Translations under genes and position numbers: made by a program | Part shown: piece after piece, positions 9,628 to 18,441 of the stretch | How positions within the stretch are numbered: the stretch's first letter is position 1 | Layout of the letters: every line of letters starts with the position of its first letter | DNA from: Competibacter_A sp037045535 | Lineage (GTDB): Bacteria; Pseudomonadota; Gammaproteobacteria; Competibacterales; Competibacteraceae | Direction of reading: 5' to 3' | Length of the DNA: 64,000 bases | Assembly: GCA_037045535.1 (NCBI GenBank) | Contig: JBAOHI010000043.1 | Location: 122,903 to 186,902, forward strand | Notes under the pieces: model-generated | Databases searched by the model: none | What the model was told of the DNA's origin: nothing | What the model saw: only the letters and a program-made list of their open reading frames with translations

Positions 9628-10152
9628 ATGAGAAACCACCATTCAGTCGCGCTTTTGTTGATGTGGATCGCCGCCGGCATGTGCGGGTGCAGCTCCTTTC
9701 TGCGCGAGGGAACGGCCGATCTCGCCGGCGTCGGTGGCGCGGCGGTCGCGGACAGCGTCACCGATAATGCGGCAGTCGCCACCGGTATCGGGCTGGGCGT
9801 GCGCTCGGCGGCTATGGCCGGTCTCCAGTACGCGCAGCGCAAGACGCATCAGCAGCAGCAGGATCTGATCGCCCAGATCGCCGGCAAACTGGAACCCGGT
9901 GCGGTGGCGACCTGGCAAGTGAGCCATCAAGTTCCTATCGAGGATGACGAGCGGGGCCGGGTCACGGTCAGCCGGATCATCAGCGGGCAAAATCTGATCT
10001 GCAAGGAAATCGTGTTTTCGGTCGACACCGCCGCCGAAGCCAACCGCAAGCCACAAAGCGACTTTTATGTGGCGACCATTTGCCGCGACGCCACCCGCTG
10101 GAAATGGGCTTCCGCCGAACCCGCCACCGAGCGCTGGGGTGCGCTGCAATGA
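9628..10152 (+). CDS. lipoprotein, first of a paralogous pair
   Basis: The 174-residue product has an N-terminal hydrophobic segment ending in a lipobox-like 'AAGMCGC', so it is probably an outer- or inner-membrane lipoprotein. A glycine/alanine-rich stretch (about residues 30-65) could insert in a membrane. It then has a soluble domain: 'QDLIAQIAGKLEPGAVATW', 'HQVPIEDDERGRVTVSRII', 'CKEIVFSV', ending 'RWKWASAEPATERWGALQ'. The same layout recurs in the next gene, whose start overlaps this stop (ATGA). I do not recognise the family. Two conserved cysteines flank the soluble domain. TTG 9625 is an alternative start. Confidence 0.75.
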   Translation: MRNHHSVALLLMWIAAGMCGCSSFLREGTADLAGVGGAAVADSVTDNAAVATGIGLGVRSAAMAGLQYAQRKTHQQQQDLIAQIAGKLEPGAVATWQVSHQVPIEDDERGRVTVSRIISGQNLICKEIVFSVDTAAEANRKPQSDFYVATICRDATRWKWASAEPATERWGALQ

Positions 10153-10683
10153 TCCGGCTGCGCAAGCTGACCGGATCGACCGTGGAAACCAACCCGAGCA
10201 CGCTATTGATTGCCAGCCTGCTGGCTGTTGGCCTTGTTGGCTGCAACACCGTCGGCGGGTTTGCCGGGGCCGCCGCCGGCATCGCCAGTGGCACGGCAAC
10301 GACCAACCCCGCCGTGGGCTATGGCGTCAGCGTCGGGGTCGCGGTCGCCGTCGACGCCACCAGCAAATACATCTTCCGCACCTGGCATCAGGCTGAGCAG
10401 GACCAAATCGCCGCTCAGATCGGACGACTGAAACCGGGCGTCATCGAGCGTTGGAAAATCCAGCACCCGGTTCCCTACGAGAACGAACACGGCGAGGTCG
10501 AGATGGTCCGCGTTTTGTCCTCGCCGCTGGCCCTGTGCAAGGAAGCCCTGTTTTCCGTCATCAGCGGTGAGGGCGGCAAACAAACGCGCCAGTGGTTCGT
10601 CGTGACCGCCTGCCGACAGGACGAACGCCTGGAAATGGGCGGTCGCGGAACCGGCGGTAGCGCGCTGGGGCTCTCTGCAATGA
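10149..10683 (+). CDS. lipoprotein, second of a paralogous pair (C-terminal frameshift)
   Basis: This gene is homologous to the preceding one: lipobox-like 'LAVGLVGCNT', a glycine/alanine-rich membrane-like stretch, then 'QIGRLKPGVIERWKIQHPVP' and 'LCKEALFSV'. As sequenced, the frame runs on to 10700 with a foreign tail. Removing one C of the CC at 10628-10629 gives 'ERWKWAVAEPAVARWGSLQ' and a stop at 10681-10683, matching the C-terminus of the paralogue almost exactly. The pair is translationally coupled. The IS element begins 17 bp after the repaired stop. Function unknown; the two proteins may form a heteromeric envelope complex. Confidence 0.72.
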
Positions 10684-10700
10684 GTCTCGCAATCCGCTAG

Positions 10701-11543
10701 ATAGTGTAGTCATGAGATAGGAAATATGAGAGGCTGATGTGATCGAAAGGGGGATCACATGAGCAAAGAGAGAGGATTAGCGCACAGACGGCACGATATA
10801 TCTGACCGGGTGTGGGGTTTAATAGAGCCGCATTTACCCGGTCGGAGGGGTCAGTGGGGAGGGATTGCCGAGGATAATCGGCGCTTTATCAACGCTGTTT
10901 TCTGGATTTTACGGACGGGAGCGCCGTGGCGCGACTTGCCGCCGGATCTGGGCGGATGGGGAAACACGCACCGTCGGTTTATTCGGTGGCGGGACGCGGG
11001 CGTGTGGGAAAGGCTCTTGGAAGCGTTGATTGATGACCCCGATATGGAGTGGTTGATGATCGACGCGACCCATATCAAGGTGCATCCGCACGCTGCGGGG
11101 GCGGTTGGCGGCAACGAGGACATGGCGCGTACAAAAGGGGGCTCAACACCAAGGTACATGTGGCCGTGGATGCGACTGGTCTGCCACTCCGAGTGTCTGT
11201 TACAACAGGTACCCGTGCGGATTGCGCAGAGGCTTTGCCGCTGATCGAGGGATTGCAGGCCGATGCGCTGATGGCGGATAAGGCCTATGATACCAACGAA
11301 ATTCTTGCTCACGCCGCCGCGCACCGCATGGTCCCCGTCATCCCGCCCAAGAAAAACCGCAAAGACCAACGCGATTACGATACCTATCTATATCGCCTTC
11401 GCCATCTGGTTGAAAACGCCATCCTGCGCCTCAAAGGCTGGCGCGGTGTTGCCACACGCTACGCCAAACGTACCTCTTCCTTCCTCGCCATTGTCCAAAT
11501 CCGCTGCGCTTTCCTTTGGCTCTCTATCTCGTGACTACACTAT
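10701..11543 (+). mobile_element. IS5-family insertion sequence
   Basis: The element is bounded by 20-bp inverted repeats with one mismatch (10701-10720 and 11524-11543; ATAGTGTAGTCA...GAGATAG). It carries a two-frame DDE transposase. TAG lies directly left of the left repeat and one base right of the right repeat, a likely trace of a short TA-rich target duplication. It inserted between the lipoprotein pair and sodB without breaking either. The total length of about 843 bp fits the short IS5/IS427-like group. Confidence 0.85.
10759..11534 (+). CDS. IS5-family transposase, two overlapping frames joined by -1 frameshifting
   Basis: The first frame (10759-11244) encodes the N-terminal DUF4096-like domain ('RHDISDRVWGLIEPHLPG', 'FWILRTGAPWRDLP') and the first catalytic Asp region ('WLMIDATHIKVHPHA'). 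The second frame (up to 11534) supplies 'GLNTKVHVAVDATGLPL', the second Asp region ('ALMADKAYDTNEI') and the Glu region ('RLRHLVENAILRLKGWRGVATRYAK'). The frames meet at 11133-11139, A-AAA-GGG, a canonical bacterial -1 slippery heptamer in the correct phase. So this is probably programmed frameshifting rather than an error. The DDE residues appear present, so the element could be active. Confidence 0.88.
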
Positions 11544-11669
11544 TTAGCTGCTGCTTACGCTGCCCCGCGCCAACTCTATAAACCCCGTCCAGCGTGAACG
11601 GTGCGTCGGCTACACTGTCTGTTATCGATCTATCCTTGATCCAGACACCGTGCCAAAGGAGGCCAACCG

Positions 11670-12395
11670 ATGTCCGTTCCCCTGTCCGAATTGACCGTGA
11701 ACCGTCGCCGCTTTCTAACCGCCATGCTAGCCGGCTCCGCCATGCTGGCATTTGGCGACCTCACGCTGCCCCGCCAGGCGCGTGCCGCCGGTGCTAGCGG
11801 CCCGTTCACCCTGCCACCCCTGCCCTACCCCGACAATGCCTTGAGTCCCACGATCTCGGCCAACACCATCGGCTTCCACTACGGCAAACACCATCAAGGC
11901 TACGTCAACAACCTGAACCAACTGGTCGCGGGCACTGCCCTGGCAGATCAGCCCTTGGAAGCGGTGATCAAAGCGTCCGTCGGTGCCGTCGATAAGACCG
12001 CGATTTTCAATAACGCCGCGCAAATCTGGAACCACACCTTCTACTGGAACAGCCTGCGGCCCAAAGGCGGCGGCAAACCCACCGGCGCCCTGGCCGAACT
12101 GATCGAGAAATCCTTCGGCGGTTTCGACCCGTTCAAAACGGAATTCGCCAAAGCCGCCACCAGCCAATTCGGCAGCGGCTGGGCGTGGCTGGTCAAGGAC
12201 GGCGACAAACTCGCGGTGACCAAAACCAGCAACGCCGATACGCCCATCATCCATGGCCTCAAGCCGCTGCTGACCATCGACGTGTGGGAGCACGCCTACT
12301 ACCTGGACTATCAGAACCGGCGAGCCGACTACGTGACTGCCGTGCTCGATAACCTGATCAACTGGGAATTCGCTGCACAAAATCTCGCGGCCTGA
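11670..12395 (+). CDS. sodB: Tat-exported Fe-type superoxide dismutase
   Basis: This 241-residue protein dismutates superoxide to oxygen and hydrogen peroxide. A Tat signal (NRRRFLTAML, about residues 11-20, then a hydrophobic stretch ending ARAAG) predicts export to the periplasm, unlike the usual cytosolic SodB. Metal ligands are visible: the His in 'HYGKHHQGY', the His in 'WNHTFYWNSL', and Asp and His in 'DVWEHAYY'. The Gln before WNHTF ('AAQIWNHTF') is the position diagnostic of the iron type. A strong AAAGGAGG site lies seven bases before the ATG. It is followed 35 bp later by an FMN reductase gene on the same strand, possibly one oxidative-stress unit. Confidence 0.93.
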   Translation: MSVPLSELTVNRRRFLTAMLAGSAMLAFGDLTLPRQARAAGASGPFTLPPLPYPDNALSPTISANTIGFHYGKHHQGYVNNLNQLVAGTALADQPLEAVIKASVGAVDKTAIFNNAAQIWNHTFYWNSLRPKGGGKPTGALAELIEKSFGGFDPFKTEFAKAATSQFGSGWAWLVKDGDKLAVTKTSNADTPIIHGLKPLLTIDVWEHAYYLDYQNRRADYVTAVLDNLINWEFAAQNLAA

Positions 12396-12430
12396 GAACC
12401 GGTAACATCTGAACCCTTGAGGAGATTGCG

Positions 12431-12982
12431 ATGGCTGAATACTCAATCGCCGTGATCGTCGGCAGTCTGCGCCGCGATTCGTTCAACCGCAAATTGGCCG
12501 ACGCTCTCGCCAAGCTGGCGCCGTCCGAGTTTTCGTTCGAACAGGTACCGATCGGCGACCTGCCGCTCTACAACCAGGATGACGACGCCCAGCCGGCGGA
12601 ATCGGTCAAACGATTCAAAGCGGCCATCGCGGCGGCTCGGGGCCTGCTGTTCGTCACTCCCGAATACAACCGCTCAATGCCCGGTGTGCTCAAGAACGCC
12701 ATCGACCATGCGTCGCGACCCTATGGCCAGAGTGTCTGGAAAGGCAAGCCCGCTGGGGTTATCGGCGTTTCGGTGGGCGCCATCGGTACCGCCCTGGCTC
12801 AACAGCATCTGCGCAATGTCCTGGCGTATCTGGACGTACCGACATTGGGCCAGCCCGAAGCGTTCATTCAGGCCAAGGAGGGGCTATTCGATGAAGCCGG
12901 CAACATTGGTGCGGCCAGCAGACAATTTCTGCAAGATTGGATAAATCAGTATGTGGCCTGGGTGAAGCGGCACGCGGCTTGA
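12431..12982 (+). CDS. NADPH-dependent FMN reductase (ChrR/YieF-like flavodoxin fold)
   Basis: This 183-residue flavoprotein of the NADPH-dependent FMN reductase family reduces quinones, azo dyes or chromate with two electrons. The FMN phosphate-binding loop is 'GSLRRDSFNRKLA' (residues 11-23). The isoalloxazine loop is 'TPEYNRSMPGVLKNAIDHAS', followed by the 'GKPAGVIGVSVGAIGT' strand-loop. An AGGAG site precedes the ATG. It lies directly downstream of the exported superoxide dismutase and may protect against quinone redox cycling. The exact substrate cannot be told from sequence. Confidence 0.9.
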   Translation: MAEYSIAVIVGSLRRDSFNRKLADALAKLAPSEFSFEQVPIGDLPLYNQDDDAQPAESVKRFKAAIAAARGLLFVTPEYNRSMPGVLKNAIDHASRPYGQSVWKGKPAGVIGVSVGAIGTALAQQHLRNVLAYLDVPTLGQPEAFIQAKEGLFDEAGNIGAASRQFLQDWINQYVAWVKRHAA

Positions 12983-13222
12983 AGCGCTCGGTAAAAAACC
13001 AGGAGTGCCTCGGGTTGAACGGTTTTTGAAACATAACCTCCGCCCATTGACGGCGTGCCGCCGGACGCGGCACGACCGGCACCCCCTGGCAAGGTTATCG
13101 ATTAGCTAATGCCAGCCACTTCTATTCGATCACGGGTGGTCGGCGCGTCAGCGTCGATCCGCTCCCCCAATCACTATGCCGGAGAGCAGGAACCGAACGG
13201 TCGCCTCAGATCAAATCACTGC

Positions 13223-13846
13223 CTATGGCCCATCGGGAGGCTTAGCGCGCGAAGCGGAGCGCCGGCTGTGGGCTATAGCCCGGCGGTGCTGAAGGAAAAT
13301 ATAACGCTCTAAAGCTTCCTGAAGTGACTCGCTCGGATCTTGGAATCGGGTCCGGATCTGCCAGCCGCCCAAGTCGGAAATTGTCTCCACCACCTGGGCG
13401 TGGAAAACAAGCGGGCGGGGATAGCTAAGATTGCAATACAGCTCCAGCCGCAGTAGACAACCGGGCGGAGGGGCAGTCTCAGCCCGCCAGTTCAAACCGG
13501 TCACTGTCAAGGTCAATGAATGTTCTGGAGGGATAGCCTGCTGGCGCGCGTACAGTTCCCCCACGAGTTCGAGCAGCAGGCCGACCTTGAAATCCAGCCG
13601 CTTGAGTTCGGTGGCATTAGCGAGGGTAACAGGGTCGTCGCTGGAGTCACCGGCGTGGATATCCAGTGCAAACAAGGTATGGAGATGGGTGAGATTCGCC
13701 CGCTCCAGATTCCCGAGTTCGATTTGATCGGGCAGGGCTGATAATTCGTGCCAAACCAGCGGCAAGCGACCGGTGAAAACCAAGCCGGACAGAGACGAAT
13801 CAGAAGCGATGGCGGTCATGGTCGGATCCGGAACGGATGGATACAC
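13223..13846 (-). CDS. PilZ-like c-di-GMP receptor protein
   Basis: The 207-residue product starts at GTG 13846 (ATG 13819 is an alternative). The N-terminal half is a variable domain ('LPLVWHELSALP', 'RANLTHLHTLFALDIH'). The C-terminal half has the strand pattern of a PilZ barrel ('LTVTGLNWRAE', 'GCLLRLELYCNLSYPRPLVF', 'AQVVETISDLGGWQIRTRF') and the closing 'ERYIFLQHRRAIAHSRR' helix found in gammaproteobacterial PilZ proteins. The classical RxxxR and D/NxSxxG signatures are not clear, so c-di-GMP binding is uncertain. It lies 125 bp downstream of the permease on the same strand, in a window with several c-di-GMP enzymes. Confidence 0.6.
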   Translation of the reverse strand: MYPSVPDPTMTAIASDSSLSGLVFTGRLPLVWHELSALPDQIELGNLERANLTHLHTLFALDIHAGDSSDDPVTLANATELKRLDFKVGLLLELVGELYARQQAIPPEHSLTLTVTGLNWRAETAPPPGCLLRLELYCNLSYPRPLVFHAQVVETISDLGGWQIRTRFQDPSESLQEALERYIFLQHRRAIAHSRRSASRAKPPDGP

Positions 13847-13970
13847 AAAGTTTACACGAAACCAATTGATCGGTCGCAGTAATTGGCGGCCATAGTGGTG
13901 GATTCATTGCGACCAAACCGGCTTTCGCACATCCGCGCCCGATGCGGTGGAAAAGCGATTTTGGCGCGGC

Positions 13971-15935
13971 CTAAATCTTGATCGGAATGACGATCATCTG
14001 GATTTCTCGTAGATGAAGCCGGCGCTGCATGGCAATGGCGGTATGGTTGTGCAGCCACGAGATCAGCCAACTTTCGTTGTCAAAAATCAGCTTGCTGCTC
14101 AGGCAAACCGCGTTGGGATACTCGGATACGACCTCGACCACCAATTTTTCCAGTTCCGTTTCCACATCGGTACCGTAGGCGGCGCGAGACGTGGCCGCCA
14201 TGCCTTGGCTGTGGCAATAGTTGACGTAGTAGCGCAGCGAATTTTCGATCTGGTATTGCAGCGAGCGCAGCGCGCCCTTGCCGCCATAGCTTTCCGCGTC
14301 CACCTCGCCGACACTCAAAAAAATAAAGTTTTTGAAATGACCGGTAAACACCTCGTTAAGCCACTTGAGCGCGTACATACCCAAGCCACGATTTTTGCCG
14401 ATCAGGAAGATAGCGGTCGGCTGTCCGGGATGCAGCGGCGGTTCCGGTAGATCCTCGTCCCAGTACGGTCGCGGGGCGTACAGCACATCGATCTTGCGCA
14501 ACTGCTGGCGGACACGCTCGTAATGGCGCTTGATCAACGCGCAGAACGCAATGAGCAGTCCGGTAATCAAAATCGTCAACCAACCGCCCTCCGTGAATTT
14601 CTCGACCACCGTGACGATCAAGATGCCGCCGGTGACAGCAAATCCGAGTAGCGATAATGGCAGCCGCGATTTCCAGCTGGCCTCGTCGTAGCGGCTGGTC
14701 CACCAGTGTTTGCACAAGCCGAGGAGAGACAGCGAAAAAGTAACAAACACGTTGATACTGTACAGCACCACCAGTACCGACACGTCGCCATGGGTCCACA
14801 GCAAGATGCCGAGCGCTCCCAGGCCCATCAGCACAACGCCGTTCTGGGTGACCAGCCGGCCAGACAGGTTGCGGAACTGGCGAGGCACCCAGGAATCCAC
14901 CGCCATGTTCGCCAACACTGTCGGTCCGCCGAGGAAACCGGTATTGGCCGCGACGAACAAGAGACCACCTTCCAACAGTAGCACGACCGCCAGAAGGCTA
15001 TGACTCAACACGGGAGGGAGCTGCCAACTGTTAATGATGGCGCCGAAAGTAACGGCGTTCAGGGTTTGATGCGGAACCGATTGTACCCGCCAGAGCAGGT
15101 ACAACAGAATGATGCCCCCCGCCGTGAAACTCAGCGAGCCGGCCATGTAAAGCATGGTGTACTTGCCGGTTCTGACCCGCGGCTCACTCAGCATGTTAAC
15201 GTTGTTGGAAACTGCTTCCAAGCCGGTGTAGGTACCGCCGCCCAGCGAGTAGGCCCGCAAGAACAAGGCAACTGCGAACGCCCAACCCATTTGCTCGGTG
15301 AGCTGTTGGGTCTCACTGATCGTGTCCGGGATCAGATGGGGCAATCCCTCGAAATGCGCGATGACGCCGTAAAGGATTAAGAACGCATGGGTAAAGAAGA
15401 AGCCGAGAAAAATCGGCAACAAAATCTTGATGGATTCCTTCATGCCCCGCAGGTTGAGCACGATCAGCACGATGATCAGCGCAATCTCGGCCGTTAGCTT
15501 GAAGGACTGGGCGTTGGGCGGCAACAAGCTGAACAAGGCGTCCACACCGCTGGCGATGGAGATGGCGATGGTCAGCACGTAGTCCACCAGCAGCGCGGAA
15601 CCCGAGACCAGGCCGGCACGCGGTCCCAGCAATTGGGTGGCGACCTTGTAGCCACCACCGCCGGTCGGGAACAGCTCGATGACCTGGTTATAGGCCAAGG
15701 CGATGACGAATACGGTCAGGAAGGTAGCAGCGGCGAGATAGAGACCGAAATGGGTATAGTGGCCCAGGGCGAGGAACGCTTCCTCAGGGCCGTAGCAAGA
15801 GGAAGATAACCCGTCAGCGCCCAGCCCGATCCAGGCAAGAAACGCAACCAGTGCAAGGTGGTGCCGGGTTTCCGGATTGAGCGGGTCGTGCGGCTTACCG
15901 ATCACCGCTTCCTTGAGTTTATCGAAGAACGGCAT
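13971..15935 (-). CDS. APC-superfamily permease (KimA-like), 654 residues
   Basis: This inner-membrane transporter has about twelve hydrophobic segments in residues 25-480. Conserved APC features include 'GLGADGLSSSCYGPEEAF' in the first helix and 'ELFPTGGGGYKVATQLLGPR' following the second. After the membrane part comes a cytoplasmic domain (about 500-654) with 'TAIFLIGKNRGLGMYALKWL', a UspA-like fold. This architecture matches the amino-acid-permease-like K+ importer KimA (YdaO) and its proteobacterial relatives, so potassium uptake is a reasonable guess, but amino acid transport cannot be excluded. It is transcribed alone on the minus strand between the PilZ-like gene and the histidine kinase. 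Confidence 0.85.
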   Translation of the reverse strand: MPFFDKLKEAVIGKPHDPLNPETRHHLALVAFLAWIGLGADGLSSSCYGPEEAFLALGHYTHFGLYLAAATFLTVFVIALAYNQVIELFPTGGGGYKVATQLLGPRAGLVSGSALLVDYVLTIAISIASGVDALFSLLPPNAQSFKLTAEIALIIVLIVLNLRGMKESIKILLPIFLGFFFTHAFLILYGVIAHFEGLPHLIPDTISETQQLTEQMGWAFAVALFLRAYSLGGGTYTGLEAVSNNVNMLSEPRVRTGKYTMLYMAGSLSFTAGGIILLYLLWRVQSVPHQTLNAVTFGAIINSWQLPPVLSHSLLAVVLLLEGGLLFVAANTGFLGGPTVLANMAVDSWVPRQFRNLSGRLVTQNGVVLMGLGALGILLWTHGDVSVLVVLYSINVFVTFSLSLLGLCKHWWTSRYDEASWKSRLPLSLLGFAVTGGILIVTVVEKFTEGGWLTILITGLLIAFCALIKRHYERVRQQLRKIDVLYAPRPYWDEDLPEPPLHPGQPTAIFLIGKNRGLGMYALKWLNEVFTGHFKNFIFLSVGEVDAESYGGKGALRSLQYQIENSLRYYVNYCHSQGMAATSRAAYGTDVETELEKLVVEVVSEYPNAVCLSSKLIFDNESWLISWLHNHTAIAMQRRLHLREIQMIVIPIKI

Positions 15936-16104
15936 GTTTAAGTTACCATCACATTTTTCTTATGCCCGCCTCAATATACCCTACAATCTACCGCTTGTGC
16001 GGCGGCGAAAATCGCTTATCCGTTCGATTTGCCCTGGCTCCAAGAAGTCTCGGCTGCCAGGCGCGATGAAATCGTTGTTGCTCCCAGAATAAGACCCATC
16101 ATGA

Positions 16105-17412
16105 TCAGGTCCCCCGTAGCAGAGGGAAGTGTACCGTAACCTGCAATCCCGAACCGTCCTCGGGTTGATTCAGCCGAATTTGGGCGCCGTGACGATCAGC
16201 GATACGCTTGGCAATGGCTAATCCAAGCCCGCTGCCCGGCACCTGGGTATCAGCACCGCGATAGAAGCGGTCGAACACCCGTTCCCGTTCGGCCGGGGGA
16301 ATGCCGGGACCGGTATCGCGAACGACGAGTATTGCTTCCGCTCCGGCACGATGGACACCGATATCAACCCAGCCGCTGCGGGTTGTGTAGCGCAGAGCGT
16401 TGTCCACGAGGTTGCCAAGCAAGGTGCGCAATTCGGCAAAATCACCGGCAACGGCAACGGATTCACTCGGTAATAGTCCTAAATCGAGGTCTCGCGCATC
16501 GGCGATGGCAGCCTGTTCTCCGATCACGGTTTTGGCGAGTGCGAGCAAGTCCACCTGCTCGATTCGACCAGTGGCGGGATCGGCGTCCAGTCGGGCCATG
16601 GCCAGCAGTTGCTCGACGAGGTGGGTCGCGCGTTCTAAACCCGTCCCGAGATCGTGAAGCGCCTCGGCACAGGCTCCGGGGTCGGCGGCGGATCGCGCCA
16701 GCCCGGCTTGCAGGCGCACGGCCGTCAGGGGCGTGCGCAATTCATGAGCCGCATCGGCGATGAACTGGCGCTGGTTGTCGAGAGTCTGCGCCAATCGCGC
16801 TAGCAAATCGTTGAGGGCGTGAACTAGAGGCGTGATTTCAGCGGGCAGTCGTTCGGCCGCTACCGGCTCCAGCGCGCCGGGGCGGCGGCGCTGGATGTCG
16901 GCGGCGATCCGGTACAATGGCCGCAGCCCCCTGCCCACGCCGAACCAAACCACCAGCCCCATGCCGGGCAACAGGAGCAGGAACGGTGCGAGATTGTGTA
17001 GCGCGATGTCGGCGCTCATTCGTAAGCGCACCCGCGCCGGTTGGGCGACTTGCACGATCCGGTCGCCGGTGTGGAGCGCGAACAACCGCCAGGATTCATC
17101 TCGCCACATCAGGTCGGCAAATCCAGGCTGGGTCGCGAAGGGCAATTCCCGCTGCTGTTGCGACACGTACAACAGACCCCGGCTCCGATCCCAGATCTGC
17201 ACCAACAGATCGCCGCTCTCGCCTTCGGCGCCCATCGCCAAGGCCAGGAGATTCTGGTTACGCAACGCCAACGCAGTCTGTTGCAAATGGTAGTCGAACA
17301 GGGCGTTGGTTTCGACACGAGCTTGCCGATAGGTCGCATAACCGGACGCAGCCAGCACCAGCGATAACCCGGCGAGCAGCCATAACAGCAGCCGCTGACG
17401 GATGGAGTTCAT
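16105..17412 (-). CDS. two-component sensor histidine kinase (QseC/PmrB-like layout)
   Basis: This 435-residue membrane kinase has TM1 at about residues 7-26, a periplasmic sensor of about 115 residues and TM2 at about 141-160. A HAMP-like linker ('GRGLRPLYRIAADIQRR') follows. The dimerisation/phosphoacceptor box is 'FIADAAHELRTPLTAVRLQA' (His near 223), the N box 'LLGNLVDNALRYTTRSG', and the G boxes 'VRDTGPGIP' and 'GSGLGLAIAKRIADRHGAQI'. All catalytic motifs look intact. No response regulator gene is adjacent in the window, which is unusual for this class; the partner may be elsewhere. The stimulus is unknown. Confidence 0.92.
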   Translation of the reverse strand: MNSIRQRLLLWLLAGLSLVLAASGYATYRQARVETNALFDYHLQQTALALRNQNLLALAMGAEGESGDLLVQIWDRSRGLLYVSQQQRELPFATQPGFADLMWRDESWRLFALHTGDRIVQVAQPARVRLRMSADIALHNLAPFLLLLPGMGLVVWFGVGRGLRPLYRIAADIQRRRPGALEPVAAERLPAEITPLVHALNDLLARLAQTLDNQRQFIADAAHELRTPLTAVRLQAGLARSAADPGACAEALHDLGTGLERATHLVEQLLAMARLDADPATGRIEQVDLLALAKTVIGEQAAIADARDLDLGLLPSESVAVAGDFAELRTLLGNLVDNALRYTTRSGWVDIGVHRAGAEAILVVRDTGPGIPPAERERVFDRFYRGADTQVPGSGLGLAIAKRIADRHGAQIRLNQPEDGSGLQVTVHFPLLRGT

Positions 17413-17484
17413 AGCGAGTGCTGGCCGAAGCGCGGCGCGGAGCGCCGATTGGCCATCGCCGTTACGGCTGGTCCAGCGACGTTG

Positions 17485-17655
17485 TTATCGGTCGGCGGTC
17501 CGTAAGCGACGGATAGCGGCTAGCCATTCATAGGCCAGTCGCTGTCGTTCCTGGCGGGGGCGGGCTTGGTCGGTGGCCATGAAATAGGCGCGCATCGCTT
17601 CGAGCGCCGCTCGAGTTTGCTCCTGGGAGCCGGTCGCAGGAGAAGGATAAACCAT
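17485..17655 (-). CDS. small hypothetical protein (56 residues)
   Basis: An open frame runs from ATG 17655 to TAA 17485-17487. The predicted peptide is helical and charged (for example 'QTRAALEAMRAYFMATDQAR', then 'RQERQRLAYEWLAAIRRL'). A frame with this much helical periodicity and codon third-position GC bias is likely coding. It lies between the histidine kinase and a ribbon-helix-helix gene on the same strand, and could belong to the plasmid-maintenance block. No family is recognised. Confidence 0.45.
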   Translation of the reverse strand: MVYPSPATGSQEQTRAALEAMRAYFMATDQARPRQERQRLAYEWLAAIRRLRTADR

Positions 17656-17733
17656 GGTAATACGCCTCGCTGGTGCTGGTTGTCAACAAAATGGACGGAG
17701 GTCAGGCAAGCCGCGCTTACTGCTCGCCGCATC

Positions 17734-17913
17734 TCAGGCTTCCTTATCCGACCGCGCCAAAAAATCCCGGATGAACCGACGTACTTCCCTCGAGGCCGTG
17801 GTGTCCATGGCTTGGCAGGTTTCGATAAACGCATCGCGTAGGTCTTCTTCGATCCTGACCACTAATTTCACACCTTCGCCCTTCTTGGATTTCTGTTTTT
17901 TGCTTTTGCTCAT
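17734..17913 (-). CDS. ribbon-helix-helix (Arc/CopG-type) DNA-binding protein, 59 residues
   Basis: The frame from ATG 17913 to TGA 17734-17736 encodes a lysine-rich N-terminus (MSKSKKQKSKKGEG), then a beta strand 'VKLVVRIEEDLRDAF', a turn and a second helix 'TTASREVRRFIRDFLARS'. This is the classic ribbon-helix-helix pattern of small plasmid regulators, antitoxins and partition accessory proteins (ParG, omega, CopG). It lies 0.5 kb downstream of parAB on the same strand, supporting a plasmid-derived maintenance region. No toxin gene is evident beside it. AT-rich sequence upstream (17921-17970) probably holds its promoter. Confidence 0.75.
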   Translation of the reverse strand: MSKSKKQKSKKGEGVKLVVRIEEDLRDAFIETCQAMDTTASREVRRFIRDFLARSDKEA

Positions 17914-18441
17914 CGGGTAATCTGTTTTTGTATATACAAAGATAATACATAGTATGTAGATTGTCTCCTGTCAAGCAGAATCAATATCCTTTTTAGCAAG
18001 ATAACGATGGAAGTCGTACCGCGGCTCTGGCAGCGATCATCGAGGCCGAATTAGGCATGGATATGCGTGAACTACCGGGTGTCGGTGCGGCGGGTATAGC
18101 CTAAGTGCGGGGCTCAAGGCGTTTCCCGGCACCGATTTGGTGGCGATGACTGCGGATCGGATCGACTCTCAAACCGCTTTTGGCAAAGTGCCCGCCGGTG
18201 GGGAACGCACTCACACGCTCGGCATGCCTTGCTTCGCCATCGCCGATGGTAAGGGCCGTTGAGTTGGGTAGCCGGGGAAAAGAAAAAAGCCGCGCTTTTT
18301 TCGAGCGCGGCAAGGTTGGGCCTACCACAGTTGTATATTTTAATTTACATTATAGCATAGTTATAGATTAGTTAAATAAACAATAAGATGAGAAATAAAC
18401 TGTATTTTATAAACTATAAGAAACAGTAGTAAAGTAAAATA
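17914..18441. other. 528-bp non-coding stretch with coding relic, terminator and AT-rich tract
   Basis: No complete gene is seen here. On the plus strand 18001-18106 reads as a plausible peptide (AALAAIIEAELGMDMREL) without a start. A nearby frame to about 18261 reads 'LVAMTADRIDSQTAFGKVPA' followed by 'GGERTHTLGMPCFAIADGKG'. Together they look like a decayed gene I cannot name. The parAB terminator lies at 18283-18311. From 18330 to 18470 the DNA is very AT-rich (runs of TATTTTAATTT and ATAAACTATAAG) against a GC-rich background, which would suit a partition or replication-related site or imported DNA. Confidence 0.4.
18283..18311 (-). terminator. Rho-independent terminator of the parAB operon
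   Basis: On the minus strand GCCGCGC pairs with GCGCGGC across a nine-base loop, followed directly by TTTTTTCTTTT. It lies 130 bp past the parB stop and reads in the parAB direction. Confidence 0.85.
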
